Numbered from the stretch's first letter, positions 17,172 through 26,536 are shown. The stretch is 44,245 nt of DNA from Gemmatimonas sp. (GCA_009380025.1 WHSP01000021.1:1-44245), one strand, 5' to 3'. A program made the numbers and translations. The notes: generated from the sequence alone by a model not told the origin.

Positions 17172-17651
17172 ATGAGCATCAAAGCCCAGGAGGCGCAGGG
17201 CAGGCCGAACACTGACCGTATCGAGAAGAGGCTCGAGCTCCGCGCCTCGCGTTCGCGGGTGTGGCGCGCGATCACGACGGCGGAAGAGTTTGGAGCGTGG
17301 TTCCGGATGAACATCAATGGCGAATTTGCCGAGGGCGGGACGGTCCGCGGGCGGGTCACCCATCCGGGCTATGAGCACGTGACGGTGGAAATGCTGGTCG
17401 AGCGGATCGAGCCCGAGCGGTATTTCTCCTACCGCTGGCACCCCTACGCGGTCGACACTCAGGTGGATTACTCGGCCGAGCCGACCACGCTTGTCGAGTT
17501 CATTGTCGAGGAAACGGAGGGCGGCACTGCCGTCACGATCATCGAGTCCGGGTTCGATCGAATCCCGCTCGCGCGCCGGGACGAGGCCTTCCGCATGAAC
17601 GACAGTGGGTGGGCCGGCCAGATCAAGAACCTCGAGCGATATGTCTCCTAG
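17172..17651 (+). CDS. SRPBCC/AHSA1-type protein
   Basis: 159-residue protein of the START/SRPBCC superfamily, AHSA1-like. Typical elements are RIEKRLELRASRSRVWRAIT, the EEFGAWFRMNINGEF strand pair and the terminal GWAGQIKNLERYVS helix that closes the ligand cavity. Members bind hydrophobic ligands; no ligand can be inferred. ATG 17172 is preceded by GGAGG at about ten bases. Its TAG overlaps the ATG of an ArsR-family regulator; in many bacteria these two genes form an operon, usually in the opposite order. Confidence 0.88.
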   Translation: MSIKAQEAQGRPNTDRIEKRLELRASRSRVWRAITTAEEFGAWFRMNINGEFAEGGTVRGRVTHPGYEHVTVEMLVERIEPERYFSYRWHPYAVDTQVDYSAEPTTLVEFIVEETEGGTAVTIIESGFDRIPLARRDEAFRMNDSGWAGQIKNLERYVS

Positions 17652-17988
17652 CCGGGGGGCGGCGGCGTGGAAGGAGACCGAAGCCGTGCCGGTGTTCGCC
17701 GCCCTCGGAGACGCAACACGGCTCAGGCTCCTCGGGCGCCTGTCCGTCGACGGTCCGCTCTCCATCACGCGTCTCAGCGAGGGTACCGGGGTGACGCGCC
17801 AGGCGATCACGCGGCACCTCCACGCCCTCGGTGATGCGGGCCTCGTGCGCGATGCCCGCCGTGGGCGCGAGCGGGTCTATGAGCTGGACCTGAAGCGTCT
17901 GGAGAAGGCCAGAGGCTACCTCGATCAGATTGCCACGCAGTGGGACGCCGCCGCCCACCGCTTGAAAACGTTCGTCGAGGATCAATGA
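17641..17988 (+). CDS. ArsR-family transcriptional regulator
   Basis: 115-residue winged-helix repressor: PVFAALGDATRLRLLGRLSV is the ArsR N-terminal helix, SITRLSEGTGVTRQAITRHL the recognition helix-turn-helix and RERVYELDLKRLEKARGYLD the wing and C-terminal helix. It lacks the paired cysteines of metal sensors, so it belongs to the non-metal ArsR group linked to SRPBCC genes. Start at ATG 17641 overlaps the previous gene by 11 bases. Likely controls its own operon. Confidence 0.9.
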   Translation: MSPSRGAAAWKETEAVPVFAALGDATRLRLLGRLSVDGPLSITRLSEGTGVTRQAITRHLHALGDAGLVRDARRGRERVYELDLKRLEKARGYLDQIATQWDAAAHRLKTFVEDQ

Positions 17989-18254
17989 CAAGCGCCTATC
18001 GAGGAAGCATGGCAACTATTCGGGCGTGACAATCGGCCGGCCGGAAAGACGCACTGCTGCTCGGAGATGGCCAGGCGGAGCATAGTCGGCCCACGAGCTG
18101 CCAATGGGGAGGCACCGGCGGGATTGCTCAGTAGCGGTCCCATCTCCTACCTCTCGCCGCACCGGAGCCGGTGCGCCGCCGATCCCGTCGATCGTTCACC
18201 GTTCCCGCCACGCCATGCGCCGCATGCACAAGATGCGGCGGGTGGCGGACCTGC

Positions 18255-19484
18255 TCAGTCCGATGCGTTGGCGCTCCCCGCGCAGATTCCCCACAAGCCG
18301 CCCTTATCCGCGCAGGCGTTTCCCGCCAACGAAGCGGTGACCGCGCTGCGATGCAGCGTCACCACGGTGACCTCCGGCAGCGCCCCGATGCGGAACGGAA
18401 TCCCCCAGAAGTTCGTCCCCGGGTTGATGTAGAGGACGGAGTCGCCGCGGCGGTGCACCCCCATCGCGAGCTCGAGGAACGGGGACGCCATGCTCCATCC
18501 GAGCCGGGGGATGGCCAGCTGCCCGTGGTGCGTGTGTCCGCTCAGCGTGACGGCCACGCCGCGCGCGGCGAGCGCCGGCCAGAGCGAGGGGTTGTGCGCC
18601 AGCGCCAGCGTGAACGCACCCGCCGGGACGGATGCGAGAGTCCGCGCCACGTCGGGGACGACGCTGGGGTCCGCGCCCGTGGGCCCACCGTGGCCCGCCG
18701 GATCGCCCGTGCCCGCGACCCAGAACCGCGCCCCGTTCAGCTCCAGGGGAAGCGCGTCGTTCACGAGCACCGTCCAGCCGAGCTTCTCCATCCCCCGCCG
18801 CACCGCCGACCAGCCCGCGTAGACGTCATGGTTGCCGGCGATCGCGATCACCCCGAGCGGCGCGGAGAGTTCGCCCAGCGCCTTACCGAGCGGCTCCACG
18901 TCGCGAGCGAAGTCGTCCACCTGGTCCCCGGTGATGGCGATTAGGTCGGGCTCGGCGGCGCGCACCGCCGCGGCGATCCGTGCGAGATGGTGCCGGGAGG
19001 TGTGCGGTCCCACGTGCAGGTCGGAGAGCTGCACGATGCGGATGCCGTCGAGGCCCTGCGGCAGGTCGGCGAAGCTCACGTCCAGCGAGCTCACGACCAG
19101 ACGCCGGGTGCCCGCGTAGCCCCAGAGCGCGCCGATGACAAGGACCCCCGCCACCGCGGCGACGGCCCAGCGTCCGGCTTCCATGGCGCTGCCGAAGGGG
19201 AGGCCGCCGATCAATCCCAGGAGGCCGCCGGCGGCGAGCAGCGGGAGAAAGAGCTGGGCGTACCAGAAGGGCCGCAGCAGCCAGACGCGGGTGGCCGCGG
19301 AGGGATAGGCATTTCCGCCGAAGCCGCGGAGCAGCGCCCACAGAGGGAGCAGCACTACGAGCGCCAGCGCCGGGATCGCTCTCCACCCGCCCGGTAGCAT
19401 CGGAGAGAAGAGCCCCCCGAGCACGAGCCAGGGTACGGCGTTCCAGGTCAATAGGATCGCCACGACGTTCCACCACCTTGGCAT
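18255..19484 (-). CDS. Membrane-anchored metallophosphoesterase (YkuE/YaeI-like)
   Basis: 409-residue calcineurin-like phosphoesterase with about four N-terminal membrane helices (residues 1-130) and a catalytic domain outside or facing the membrane. All metal motifs are present: QLSDLHVG, ITGDQVDD, IAGNHDVY and TLSGHTHHGQ. Relatives include YaeI/YkuE and LpxG-type enzymes acting on lipid-linked phosphodiesters; the substrate is not determined. ATG 19484 was chosen because AAAGGAGGAAGG lies just before it; the open frame extends 60 codons further upstream without features. Confidence 0.9.
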   Translation of the reverse strand: MPRWWNVVAILLTWNAVPWLVLGGLFSPMLPGGWRAIPALALVVLLPLWALLRGFGGNAYPSAATRVWLLRPFWYAQLFLPLLAAGGLLGLIGGLPFGSAMEAGRWAVAAVAGVLVIGALWGYAGTRRLVVSSLDVSFADLPQGLDGIRIVQLSDLHVGPHTSRHHLARIAAAVRAAEPDLIAITGDQVDDFARDVEPLGKALGELSAPLGVIAIAGNHDVYAGWSAVRRGMEKLGWTVLVNDALPLELNGARFWVAGTGDPAGHGGPTGADPSVVPDVARTLASVPAGAFTLALAHNPSLWPALAARGVAVTLSGHTHHGQLAIPRLGWSMASPFLELAMGVHRRGDSVLYINPGTNFWGIPFRIGALPEVTVVTLHRSAVTASLAGNACADKGGLWGICAGSANASD

Positions 19485-19551
19485 GCGTCCTTCCTCCTTT
19501 GCGTGAGCCTCTTCGGTGTGATTCGCCGGCTCCCAAGGCCGGGTCGCATCG

Positions 19552-20172
19552 TCAGGCGGTCGCATCATTGCCCTCTTGCGGCGAAGCGGAGCGCAGGCCG
19601 GCGCCGAGTGTGGCGACCACCTGCCGCACGTACGCCTCGAACGGCGTGCCCGAAGCAGCTGCACCCGACAATCCCTCGCCGCCCACGCGAAGGACGCCCG
19701 TGAGGAGCATCGCGTCCAGGCGCGTGCGCAGATCGACGGTATCGGCGCCGAGGCGCTCGGCGAGCGCGCCCGCGATCGCGTGCTCCAGCCGCTCGTACTT
19801 GCCGCGGTCGCGCACTCGCAGGGCGGGGGTGTCGCGCTTGAGCCGCTCGATCAACTGCGCCTCTTCCGCATCGAACTGGTCCAGCGCCGCCAGCACCGCC
19901 CGCTCGGCCACCTCCAGGATCGCCATCGCCGGGGGCGCCGTGCGGATCGCGTCCAGTAGCGCCCGCTCGAGGTCGTCGAACCGCGAGAGTACGACGTCCT
20001 CCTTGGCCTCGAAGTAGTGGAAGAAGGTCCGGCGGGAGAGGCCAGCCGCCGCGGCGATCTCATCCACCGTGGTCCGGTCGAATCCCTGCTCGGCGAACAG
20101 CCGCTGCGCCGCCCGTGTCAGCCGTCGGCGCGTCTCCTCCCGCTTCCTGGATCGGTTCCCTGGTTCCTTCAT
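19552..20172 (-). CDS. TetR-family regulator
   Basis: 206-residue TetR repressor. The N-terminal DNA-binding domain is textbook: RRRLTRAAQRLFAEQGFDRT then VDEIAAAAGLSRRTFFHYFE. The C-terminal ligand domain is generic. ATG 20172 follows a region with two 15-base palindromes, probable operators. The next gene on the same strand is the metallophosphoesterase, 67 bases away, which may be co-regulated; upstream on the same strand lies a permease fragment. Inducer unknown. Confidence 0.93.
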   Translation of the reverse strand: MKEPGNRSRKREETRRRLTRAAQRLFAEQGFDRTTVDEIAAAAGLSRRTFFHYFEAKEDVVLSRFDDLERALLDAIRTAPPAMAILEVAERAVLAALDQFDAEEAQLIERLKRDTPALRVRDRGKYERLEHAIAGALAERLGADTVDLRTRLDAMLLTGVLRVGGEGLSGAAASGTPFEAYVRQVVATLGAGLRSASPQEGNDATA

Positions 20173-20206
20173 CGCCACACACAGTCGTGTCGAGAGGCTC
20201 GCTTCC

Positions 20207-20244
20207 TTGCACTCAGTGCAATACTGTAATTGCACTCGATGCAA
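20207..20244. promoter_or_regulatory. Two 15-base palindromes, probable TetR operators
   Basis: TTGCACTCAGTGCAA (20207-20221) and TTGCACTCGATGCAA (20230-20244) are each perfect or near-perfect inverted repeats and differ from each other at only two central positions. Their starts are 23 bases apart, about two helical turns, and they stand 35-72 bases before the TetR gene. This is the expected layout for cooperative autorepression. Confidence 0.75.
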
Positions 20245-20355
20245 AACACAAGCCCAACCCACTCCAGCATCTTCAACCCCGCGCGGAATCATGCCCTGCT
20301 CCCGTCGATGGGTGGGCGGACTCGGCTTTTTGCACGCCTTTTCGGGTTCGGCGAG

Positions 20356-20757
20356 TTATTCGTGCCGGAGGGCGATCAGCGGATCCACGCGGGCCGCACG
20401 ACGAGCGGGAAGGTACGTCGCCACGAGGGCAACGGCGGCGAGCAGGGCCGTGACGCCGACGAACGTGAGCGGGTCGAGCACTTCGACACCGTAGACGAGC
20501 CCGCCAAGTAGCCGGGTCAGGGCGGTCGCCGCCACCACCCCCACAGCGATCCCGATCCCGGCAAGCAGCGCTCCCTCCCGCACGACGTCACGTAGAATCT
20601 GCCCCGGCAAAGCGCCGAGAGCGATGCGGATGCCGATCTCACGGGTGCGGCGAGCCACGAGGTAGGCGACAACCCCGAAGAGACCGATCGCAGCCAATGC
20701 CGCGGCCAGAATTGCAAAGGCGGAGACCAGCAGGAGCTGGATTTCCAGGGCTGACAA
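20356..20757 (-). pseudogene. C-terminal fragment of an ADOP/MacB-like permease
   Basis: 133 residues that match only the final FtsX domain of an ADOP-type permease: AALAAIGLFGVVAYLVARRT, REIGIRIALGALPGQIL and the terminal ARRAARVDPLIALRHE. About 650-700 residues of N-terminal sequence are missing; upstream (above 20,757) the DNA is unrelated and leads into a DksA-like gene on the other strand. It is the third permease trace in the window. Confidence 0.8.
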
Positions 20758-20884
20758 GATGGCGAAGAGCTGGAACTTTATTGTGCTCGCTAGTGACGAG
20801 TGGACGGTTGAAAGTGTGGTGTCAACCGCATATGTTCCCCGTTCCTACGGCTGTTCCGGCGGAACACCCGATACCGAAGTAATC

Positions 20885-21241
20885 ATGCAGGAGTCCCATC
20901 TCACCTCGGAACAGATGAGCGAGCTCGAACGAGAGCTGCAGCGGGCGGTCGAGCGCGTTGAGCGGAGCATCAAGACGAGTGGCAAGGCGGCTCGGCCCGT
21001 AAAGCTGGATCAAACTTCCGTTGGACGCCTGTCGCGGATCGATGCGCTCCAGAATCAGCACCTTAGCCAAGGCCTCCAGGCGCGCGACAACGCGCGGTAC
21101 GCCGAGCTTAGTGACGCGCTGGAGCGCCTGCAACGGGGCGACTACGGCCTCTGCGTCGGTTGTGGTGGGCCCATTCCGTTCGAGCGACTCATCGTCTTCC
21201 CTGAGACGCCACGCTGCGCCACCTGCGGACCTGCCGAGTAG
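20885..21241 (+). CDS. DksA/TraR-type zinc-finger protein
   Basis: 118-residue protein with the DksA/TraR C4 zinc finger: C90 and C93 in CVGCGGPI, C111 and C114 in CATC, and the intervening ERLIVFPETPRC. The N-terminal half is a helical hairpin (EQMSELERELQRAVERVERS and ARYAELSDALERLQRGDYGL). Such proteins bind the secondary channel of RNA polymerase and modulate initiation. The acidic tip residues of classical DksA are not obvious, so activity may differ. The in-frame extension upstream of ATG 20885 has no family similarity. Confidence 0.88.
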   Translation: MQESHLTSEQMSELERELQRAVERVERSIKTSGKAARPVKLDQTSVGRLSRIDALQNQHLSQGLQARDNARYAELSDALERLQRGDYGLCVGCGGPIPFERLIVFPETPRCATCGPAE

Positions 21242-21404
21242 ACCGCCTCGCCAAGCGTACGTCAAGCCGGTACATCCCGAAAATCCTCCAGGAGAAGCGG
21301 GGTCGCTGACCGCCGGTGGCGGAACCTCGGCCTCTCGGAGTGGTCCAAGGAGCCATCCGCCCTCCGGTCGTTTTCGTTTCCCGCTCCGATTCGCGATCTC
21401 ACAG

Positions 21405-23654
21405 ATGACTCGACCCATTCGGCAGGTGCTCGTTGTGGCGTCTGTTGCCGGCTCCACCCTCGGGTTAGCCACGATGGCGGGTAGCCAGGCACCGGAGCCC
21501 CGCCCGGTGGCTCAGGCGGTTCGACTACCGGAAGAAGCAGCCATTCGAATCGACGGCTTACTCGATGACGAGGGCTGGCGAGCCGCGATACCCATCATGG
21601 AGTTCCGACAACAGGAGCCTATCGAAGGGGCCGTCCCGACCGAGCCTACCGAAATTCGGATCGTCTACGACGAGGAGGCGATCTATATCGGGGCGCGCAT
21701 GCACGATTCCGATCCGAGCGGAATTCTGGCTCACCAGCTCCAGCGTGACGCGGGTCTGGGAACGGACGATCGGTTCATGTGGATCCTGGATACGTTCCGC
21801 GATGGGCGGACCGGCTACTTCTTCGAAACGAATCCGGCGGCGTTGATGGGTGACGGTCTGATCGGCGGCGGCGGTGGAATCAACAAATCGTGGGACGGCG
21901 TTTGGGAGGTGAGGACTCGAATTCTCGAAGATGGCTGGTCCGTCGAAATCAGGATACCGTTCTCGACGCTCAATTTCGACCCGGCTCGAGAGACCTGGGG
22001 GATCAACTTCCAGCGTACAATCCGCCGGCGAAACGAAGAGATCCTGTGGAGCGGTTGGCGGCGGGGCGAGAGCCTATTCCGACCCGCGCATGCCGGGGAG
22101 GTCGTCGGACTACAGGATCTGTCGCAGGGAATCGGGATCGAAGTCAGGCCATTTCTCGCCTCGTCAAGGCATCAGGCGCTGGCCGCGGGAACCGGCTGGG
22201 AGGGCAACGTGAAGACCGGTTTCGACGTGACCTACTCCGTCACGCCTTCCCTCCGTGCGGCAGCGACCGTCAACACGGATTTCGCGGAGGTCGAAGTCGA
22301 TCAGCGAAGGGTCAACCTGACTCGTTTCCCGCTACGCTTCCCCGAACAGCGCGACTTCTTCCTGGAGGGCTCCGGGGTCTTCTCCTTCAACTGGGCGGAC
22401 CCGTTCTTCAGCCGCAGGATCGGACTGGTCGAGGGGCAGGAGGTTCCGATCCGATTTGGTGGCCGCCTCGGGGGGCAGGTCGGTCGGTACGAGCTCGGCC
22501 TCTATCAGGTCCGCACGGGCGAGGCGGCGGTCGATTTCGGCGGGGTCGAGGAACAGGTGCCGTCCGAGGACTTCACGGTTGGTCGCGTGCGGCGTAGCCT
22601 GTTCGAGCAGTCCCATATCGGTGCGATCTATACTCGCCGAGCGAGCGAGTCCGACACGACGGGGTGGGCCGCGCCCGATCGCCACACGGTCGGCATCGAT
22701 GCGGACTTCTACACCTCGCGTGCCTTCGGCCGCTACAACGCCCAGATCGAAGGGTTCGTCGTTTATCATACCGATCCTCAGGCTGGTGGCGATCTATTGG
22801 CGGACACGCGCCGAGCACGAGGGGTGAGGATCAACTTCCCCAACGACCTGGTGAGGTTTCACCACTCGTTCAGGGACTTCGGAACGGACTGGGACCCCGC
22901 CGTCGGATTCGTGGAGCGCAGGGGATTTCGGAGGCACCAGCCGACCATCGGCTTTGCGCCTCGTCCCTCCGGTTGGGACCTCGTCCGCCAGCTGGACTGG
23001 GAGCTCGCTTTCGAATACCTCACCGATCTGGACAACCGGCTGCTCACGCGGAACCTCGATTTCACCGTGCTGGACCTGAACTTCGAGAGTGGAGATCGGC
23101 TGACCTTCAGCGGCGGACGGGGCTTCGAACGACTGGAGTCGCCGTTCACGATTCACGGCGAAGGAGAGCACGCGATCCGGGTTCCCGCCGGCGACTATGA
23201 CGCCTGGACCTGGTCAGGCGGCTTCCAGACGGCGGGTCGCCGGATGCTTTCCGGCGCAGTCGACCTTCGACGGGGTGACTTCTGGTCCGGTGAGATCACC
23301 GAGGTCGTCGTCGAGAGTACGGTCCGGCCGTTGCGTGGCGTGAGCTTCTCGGCGGACTACGAGAGGAACGAAGTGCGTCTGGCCGAAGGGGATTTCAACA
23401 CCAATCTTGCTCGACTGTCCGCCTCCTGGAACCTGAATCCACGCGCCTCGTTCACGGGGAATATCCAGTATGAGGACGTCACAGATGTGGTGGGGCTCTT
23501 CGCGCGGATTCGCTGGATCGTGCGGCCGGGGAGCGACGTTTACGTCGTCTGGACGCACAACTGGAGAAGTGAGGCGGAGCGGCTGCTGAACCGGCGGTTC
23601 GAAACGCTCTCCCGCGGCGGTGCCATGAAGGTGAACTATAGCTACCGGTTCTGA
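21405..23654 (+). CDS. DUF5916 outer-membrane protein with CBM9-like domain
   Basis: 749-residue exported protein. Residues 1-30 are a signal peptide (VLVVASVAGSTLGLATMAGS). Residues about 45-210 resemble the carbohydrate-binding family 9-like domain (AAIRIDGLLDDEGWRAAIPI, YIGARMHDSDPSGI, RFMWILDTFRDGRTGYFFET). The rest is DUF5916, with the typical FPEQRDFFLEGSGVFSF and a long series of amphipathic strands ending in an aromatic residue (KVNYSYRF), which indicates an outer-membrane beta barrel. Family function is unknown. ATG 21405 is chosen for the signal peptide; the frame is open 128 codons further up but overlaps the DksA-like gene. Confidence 0.9.
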   Translation: MTRPIRQVLVVASVAGSTLGLATMAGSQAPEPRPVAQAVRLPEEAAIRIDGLLDDEGWRAAIPIMEFRQQEPIEGAVPTEPTEIRIVYDEEAIYIGARMHDSDPSGILAHQLQRDAGLGTDDRFMWILDTFRDGRTGYFFETNPAALMGDGLIGGGGGINKSWDGVWEVRTRILEDGWSVEIRIPFSTLNFDPARETWGINFQRTIRRRNEEILWSGWRRGESLFRPAHAGEVVGLQDLSQGIGIEVRPFLASSRHQALAAGTGWEGNVKTGFDVTYSVTPSLRAAATVNTDFAEVEVDQRRVNLTRFPLRFPEQRDFFLEGSGVFSFNWADPFFSRRIGLVEGQEVPIRFGGRLGGQVGRYELGLYQVRTGEAAVDFGGVEEQVPSEDFTVGRVRRSLFEQSHIGAIYTRRASESDTTGWAAPDRHTVGIDADFYTSRAFGRYNAQIEGFVVYHTDPQAGGDLLADTRRARGVRINFPNDLVRFHHSFRDFGTDWDPAVGFVERRGFRRHQPTIGFAPRPSGWDLVRQLDWELAFEYLTDLDNRLLTRNLDFTVLDLNFESGDRLTFSGGRGFERLESPFTIHGEGEHAIRVPAGDYDAWTWSGGFQTAGRRMLSGAVDLRRGDFWSGEITEVVVESTVRPLRGVSFSADYERNEVRLAEGDFNTNLARLSASWNLNPRASFTGNIQYEDVTDVVGLFARIRWIVRPGSDVYVVWTHNWRSEAERLLNRRFETLSRGGAMKVNYSYRF

Positions 23655-23708
23655 ACCACGGCGGCGGACCCGTGACATCCGCATAGTGGACGATCGCCAG
23701 CTGCATCC

Positions 23709-24434
23709 TCACGGGGCTTCTCGATTCTCTTTCCTCACGACGCCCTCCGGTCTCCGTCGAAAGATGGCCATCTGAGTTGCCGAACCGGCGAGCGGATCCT
23801 TTCGGCCGATGCCGCGGAACTCCGCTCGATACCCGCACCTCTCCGCAACGCCCTCCGCCCAGCGCTGGAATTTCGCACGGCTCCACTCGAATCGATGGTC
23901 CGGGTGACGCAGGCTGCCTTCCGGCACGCCGAGCAACGGATTGTACTCTCGGTTCGGCGTGGTCATCACGATCACGTCTGGCGCCCAGTATTCGAAGACG
24001 ACCCGCTCGATCTTCGACAGCTGTTCCGGCGGTACATGTTCAATCGTCTCCACCATTGCCGCAGCATGGTACCCGTCGAGCTCGGGGTGGGGCTGCGCGA
24101 ACGACCCGATAAATAGACTCACGCGCTCCCCCGACTCCTGAACGGCCGATCGGAGGCGATCGCGGGCTGTGGCGATCGCCTCCGGGGACGCGTCCATGCC
24201 GGCTAACGAATCGAACTGAGCGTGGCCCGCTAGTCGTTCGAGCAGCAGGCCTGTTCCGCAACCGAGGTCCACCACATTGCGGGCGCCACTCGCAGCGATC
24301 ACCTCGGCGACGGCGTCCAGTCGCTCTTGGTGAAGTTCAGTCGTCCAGGACGGGCGTGGATTGTGGAACCCTGGGCCGTCCGGCCGCGGTCTCCGATGCG
24401 GCCTCTTGGAACCGCCCGCTGTCCGTCTGATCAT
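23709..24434 (-). CDS. hen1: Hen1-type 3'-terminal RNA ribose methyltransferase domain
   Basis: 241-residue SAM methyltransferase that matches the C-terminal catalytic domain of Hen1, which adds a 2'-O-methyl to RNA 3' ends. Evidence: NVVDLGCGTG for SAM binding, metal ligands E129, E132 and H133 in METIEHVPP, the Hen1 block MTTPNREYN and RHPDHRFEWSRAKF with the further histidine ligand. In bacteria with the RNA-repair operon, Hen1 has an extra N-terminal ligase-like activation domain and sits beside Pnkp; both are missing here, so this is a stand-alone enzyme as in eukaryotes and some bacteria. ATG 24434 is a choice; the open frame runs to 24578 and would overlap infA. Confidence 0.85.
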   Translation of the reverse strand: MIRRTAGGSKRPHRRPRPDGPGFHNPRPSWTTELHQERLDAVAEVIAASGARNVVDLGCGTGLLLERLAGHAQFDSLAGMDASPEAIATARDRLRSAVQESGERVSLFIGSFAQPHPELDGYHAAAMVETIEHVPPEQLSKIERVVFEYWAPDVIVMTTPNREYNPLLGVPEGSLRHPDHRFEWSRAKFQRWAEGVAERCGYRAEFRGIGRKDPLAGSATQMAIFRRRPEGVVRKENREAP

Positions 24435-24549
24435 ATGACGAGTGGGTTTGGGCCGGCCCGGCGGTCGAGTCTTCTTCCTTGCAGCCACCCTCAGGCCGCT
24501 TTCCAGACCCGCGCTGGCACTTCGACAATGGAGGCTCGTCGCCTCGCTT

Positions 24550-24768
24550 TTACTTGTGTCGGAACGTGATGCGACCACGGCTCAGATCGTACGGCGACAC
24601 CTCGACGTCGACCCGATCTCCCTCGAGAACGCGGATTCGGTACTTCCTCATTTTGCCTGCGATCGTAGCCAGAACTTCATGCCCGTTGTCGAGCCGCACC
24701 CGGAAACGAAGATCCGGGAGAACCGAAGTCACTGCTCCCTGCACTTCAATCGCGTCCTGCTTCGCCAT
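24550..24768 (-). CDS. infA: Translation initiation factor IF-1
   Basis: 72 residues, full length for IF-1: [20 protein letters not shown], then [20 protein letters not shown] and the ending [18 protein letters not shown], an OB-fold that occupies the ribosomal A site during initiation. GGAGG lies six bases before the ATG. The methyltransferase gene follows on the same strand. Some bacteria carry extra infA copies away from the ribosomal-protein operons; whether this is the only copy cannot be told. Confidence 0.97.
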   Translation of the reverse strand: MAKQDAIEVQGAVTSVLPDLRFRVRLDNGHEVLATIAGKMRKYRIRVLEGDRVDVEVSPYDLSRGRITFRHK

Positions 24769-24865
24769 CTAATACCTCCATTCATTGCCGATTCTGGGCC
24801 CTCGAGGCGAAGGCCGTAGCCCCGCATGGATCTGGTTCCCGCCGAGCCGGGCGCGTCCGGAACCG

Positions 24866-24906
24866 CAAACAACAAAGAAAACGCCCGGAGGGCGTCGGCC
24901 TCCCGG
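24866..24906 (-). terminator. Terminator-like hairpin at the end of repeat copy A
   Basis: Read on the minus strand, a GC-rich hairpin (arms at 24885-24893 and 24898-24906 with one mismatch, or alternatively ACGCCC/GGGCGT at 24881-24895) is followed by TTTTCTTTGTTGTTT. It ends an element homologous to the one at 26,750-27,080. Confidence 0.65.
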
Positions 24907-25170
24907 AGCGGTTAGCGAAATGCAAGCGTACTCGGCATTCTACGATCTAGACGACGCGGCAGGCGTAACTCCCTGACGGAAGGCCGTGCCTTTGGGCGAG
25001 TCTTCAGATCAGCGCTGTCCCACCCTGTCGAGGAAGCCGTCGCTGCTCGATGCAGCCGCTGTCGATCACGTTCATAACGCCCCTTTTTGGGGTCTCGGGC
25101 CGTCTGGCGCCACGCAAGCGGCGAAGGTGCAGCGGCGCAGTGGGTCGCAAGATCTGAGGCGCGTGCTAAC
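24866..25170 (-). repeat. Dispersed structured element, copy A
   Basis: On the minus strand this 300-base segment aligns collinearly with the plus strand of 26,790-27,080. Matching blocks: 25125-25102 against 26840-26863 (23 of 24 bases), 24965-24949 against 26990-27006 (16 of 17), 24930-24914 against 27025-27041 (16 of 17) and the terminal hairpin. Spacing between the last blocks is identical (18 bases). Indels between blocks are not multiples of three, so it is not conserved as protein. It holds a short open frame (25075-25004, 23 codons) preceded by a CCCC-AAAAA-GGGG hairpin, of unknown meaning. Confidence 0.6.
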
Positions 25171-25331
25171 ATGAAGCGGCAGCAGCGCTTTGTCGGACTC
25201 GCTTTTACAACTGGGAAAGCTAACCCGAGTCAGCGTCCCACGGCAACCCAGGATCTGGTACGATCGTCTAAGCCGTGACCGGCGCCCGCGGCGACTGACC
25301 ATCGCCAGCTGGTCCAGCGAACTCATCTTGC

Positions 25332-26403
25332 TCAATCCGCCGCGAGGCTGCGGGAGGTCTCGTCGTACGGGGACGAACCCGACGCTTCCGCGGGCGGCGG
25401 AATCATCGTGGCGAGAATCGCCGCTCCCATCGAGACGGTCCCGAAGAGCAGCAGCACGCTCGTGAACGATGAGGTGGATTGTGCCAATAAAGCCGCAACG
25501 GGTGGCCCGACGGCCGTGGCTCCGTTTCTTGCGGCCTGGACGATTCCTTTGATTCGGCCGAGGCTCAGGATTCCGAAATAGTCGGGCCACAGCACGGCGT
25601 TTGAAGGCGGGCAGCCGTAGGGTCTCCTGCAGCGAGTACTCGGGATCGGGCCGCCGATCGTCGAACCGTTGATTTTTTTCGACTACTCCGCTCGCCGCGA
25701 ATCCGTCAACGGTTTCGCCGGGGTGCCGGCCCCGAAGGGCCCACGCAACGAGTGGGGACGCCAGGAGCAGGTAGACCGCGCCGAAGAATGCCAGTGAGCT
25801 CCGCCAGCCGACACTCTCGATCAGAGCGTAGATCGCACTCGGAAACGCCAGCTCTCCGAGCGCGAACCCGAGGCTCGCGATCGCGAGTGCCCGTCCCCGG
25901 TAGCGGCTGAACCACCGGACAACCGTCGTGAGGGTGCCGAGCCCGATTGCCCCCTGTCCGAGGAGTCGCACCGCTACGAAAGCGACCGCAAGGCCGAGCG
26001 TGGTATCGACGCGGGAGAAGCCGATCATCGCCAAGCCCAGTAGAAAGATCGTCCCGCCGAGAAACAGCCGCGCCGAGATCCGATCCGCGAGTGCCCCGAC
26101 CGAAGGCAGAAAGCCTGCGGCGATGAGGGTCGCGATGGCGTAGATGGACGAGATCTCCACCCGCGATATGTCCAGGTCGCCCATCAACTCATCGAGGTAG
26201 AGAGCGATGGCGAACGACTGGCCGGGTGAGGTGAGGGCGGAGCAGAGGAAGGCGACGCCTACGACGACCCATCCATAGTAACCGCTGTTCGGGACGAGTC
26301 GCTTCAGCAAATCTCTGTCGGAGTCTCGTGGGCTCAGAGTGAGCGTTGTGCGCCGGTCTGTCCGGCGCCGCCTCCGTACCCGCAGATCGCGAACACGATC
26401 CAC
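25332..26403 (-). pseudogene. MFS transporter with internal deletion
   Basis: The N-terminal part (from GYYGWVVVGVAFLCSALTSP through six membrane helices with LADRISARLFLGG, MFS motif A, to PEYSLQETLRLPAF) belongs to an OFA-like major facilitator. At about 25,590-25,600 the frame changes and the sequence jumps to LWPDYFGILSLGRIKGIVQA and the last two helices, ending SGSSPYDETSRSLAAD. About 100 residues that should hold helices 7-10 are missing, so this is a deletion derivative and not just a frameshift. The start is not clear; no good ribosome site was seen. It lies between the two copies of the inverted element. Confidence 0.8.
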
Positions 26404-26536
26404 TCGACCGAGTCCTCCTCTGCCGACTGTGAGCCGGCTCGGCGAACGCGGTAATACGCCATCGATGAGGACCTGGACCGTGAGGGCTACAGGCGCCCTT
26501 TCGGCCAGCTCGAATGCCGGCTCGGCGTCGCGTGTC

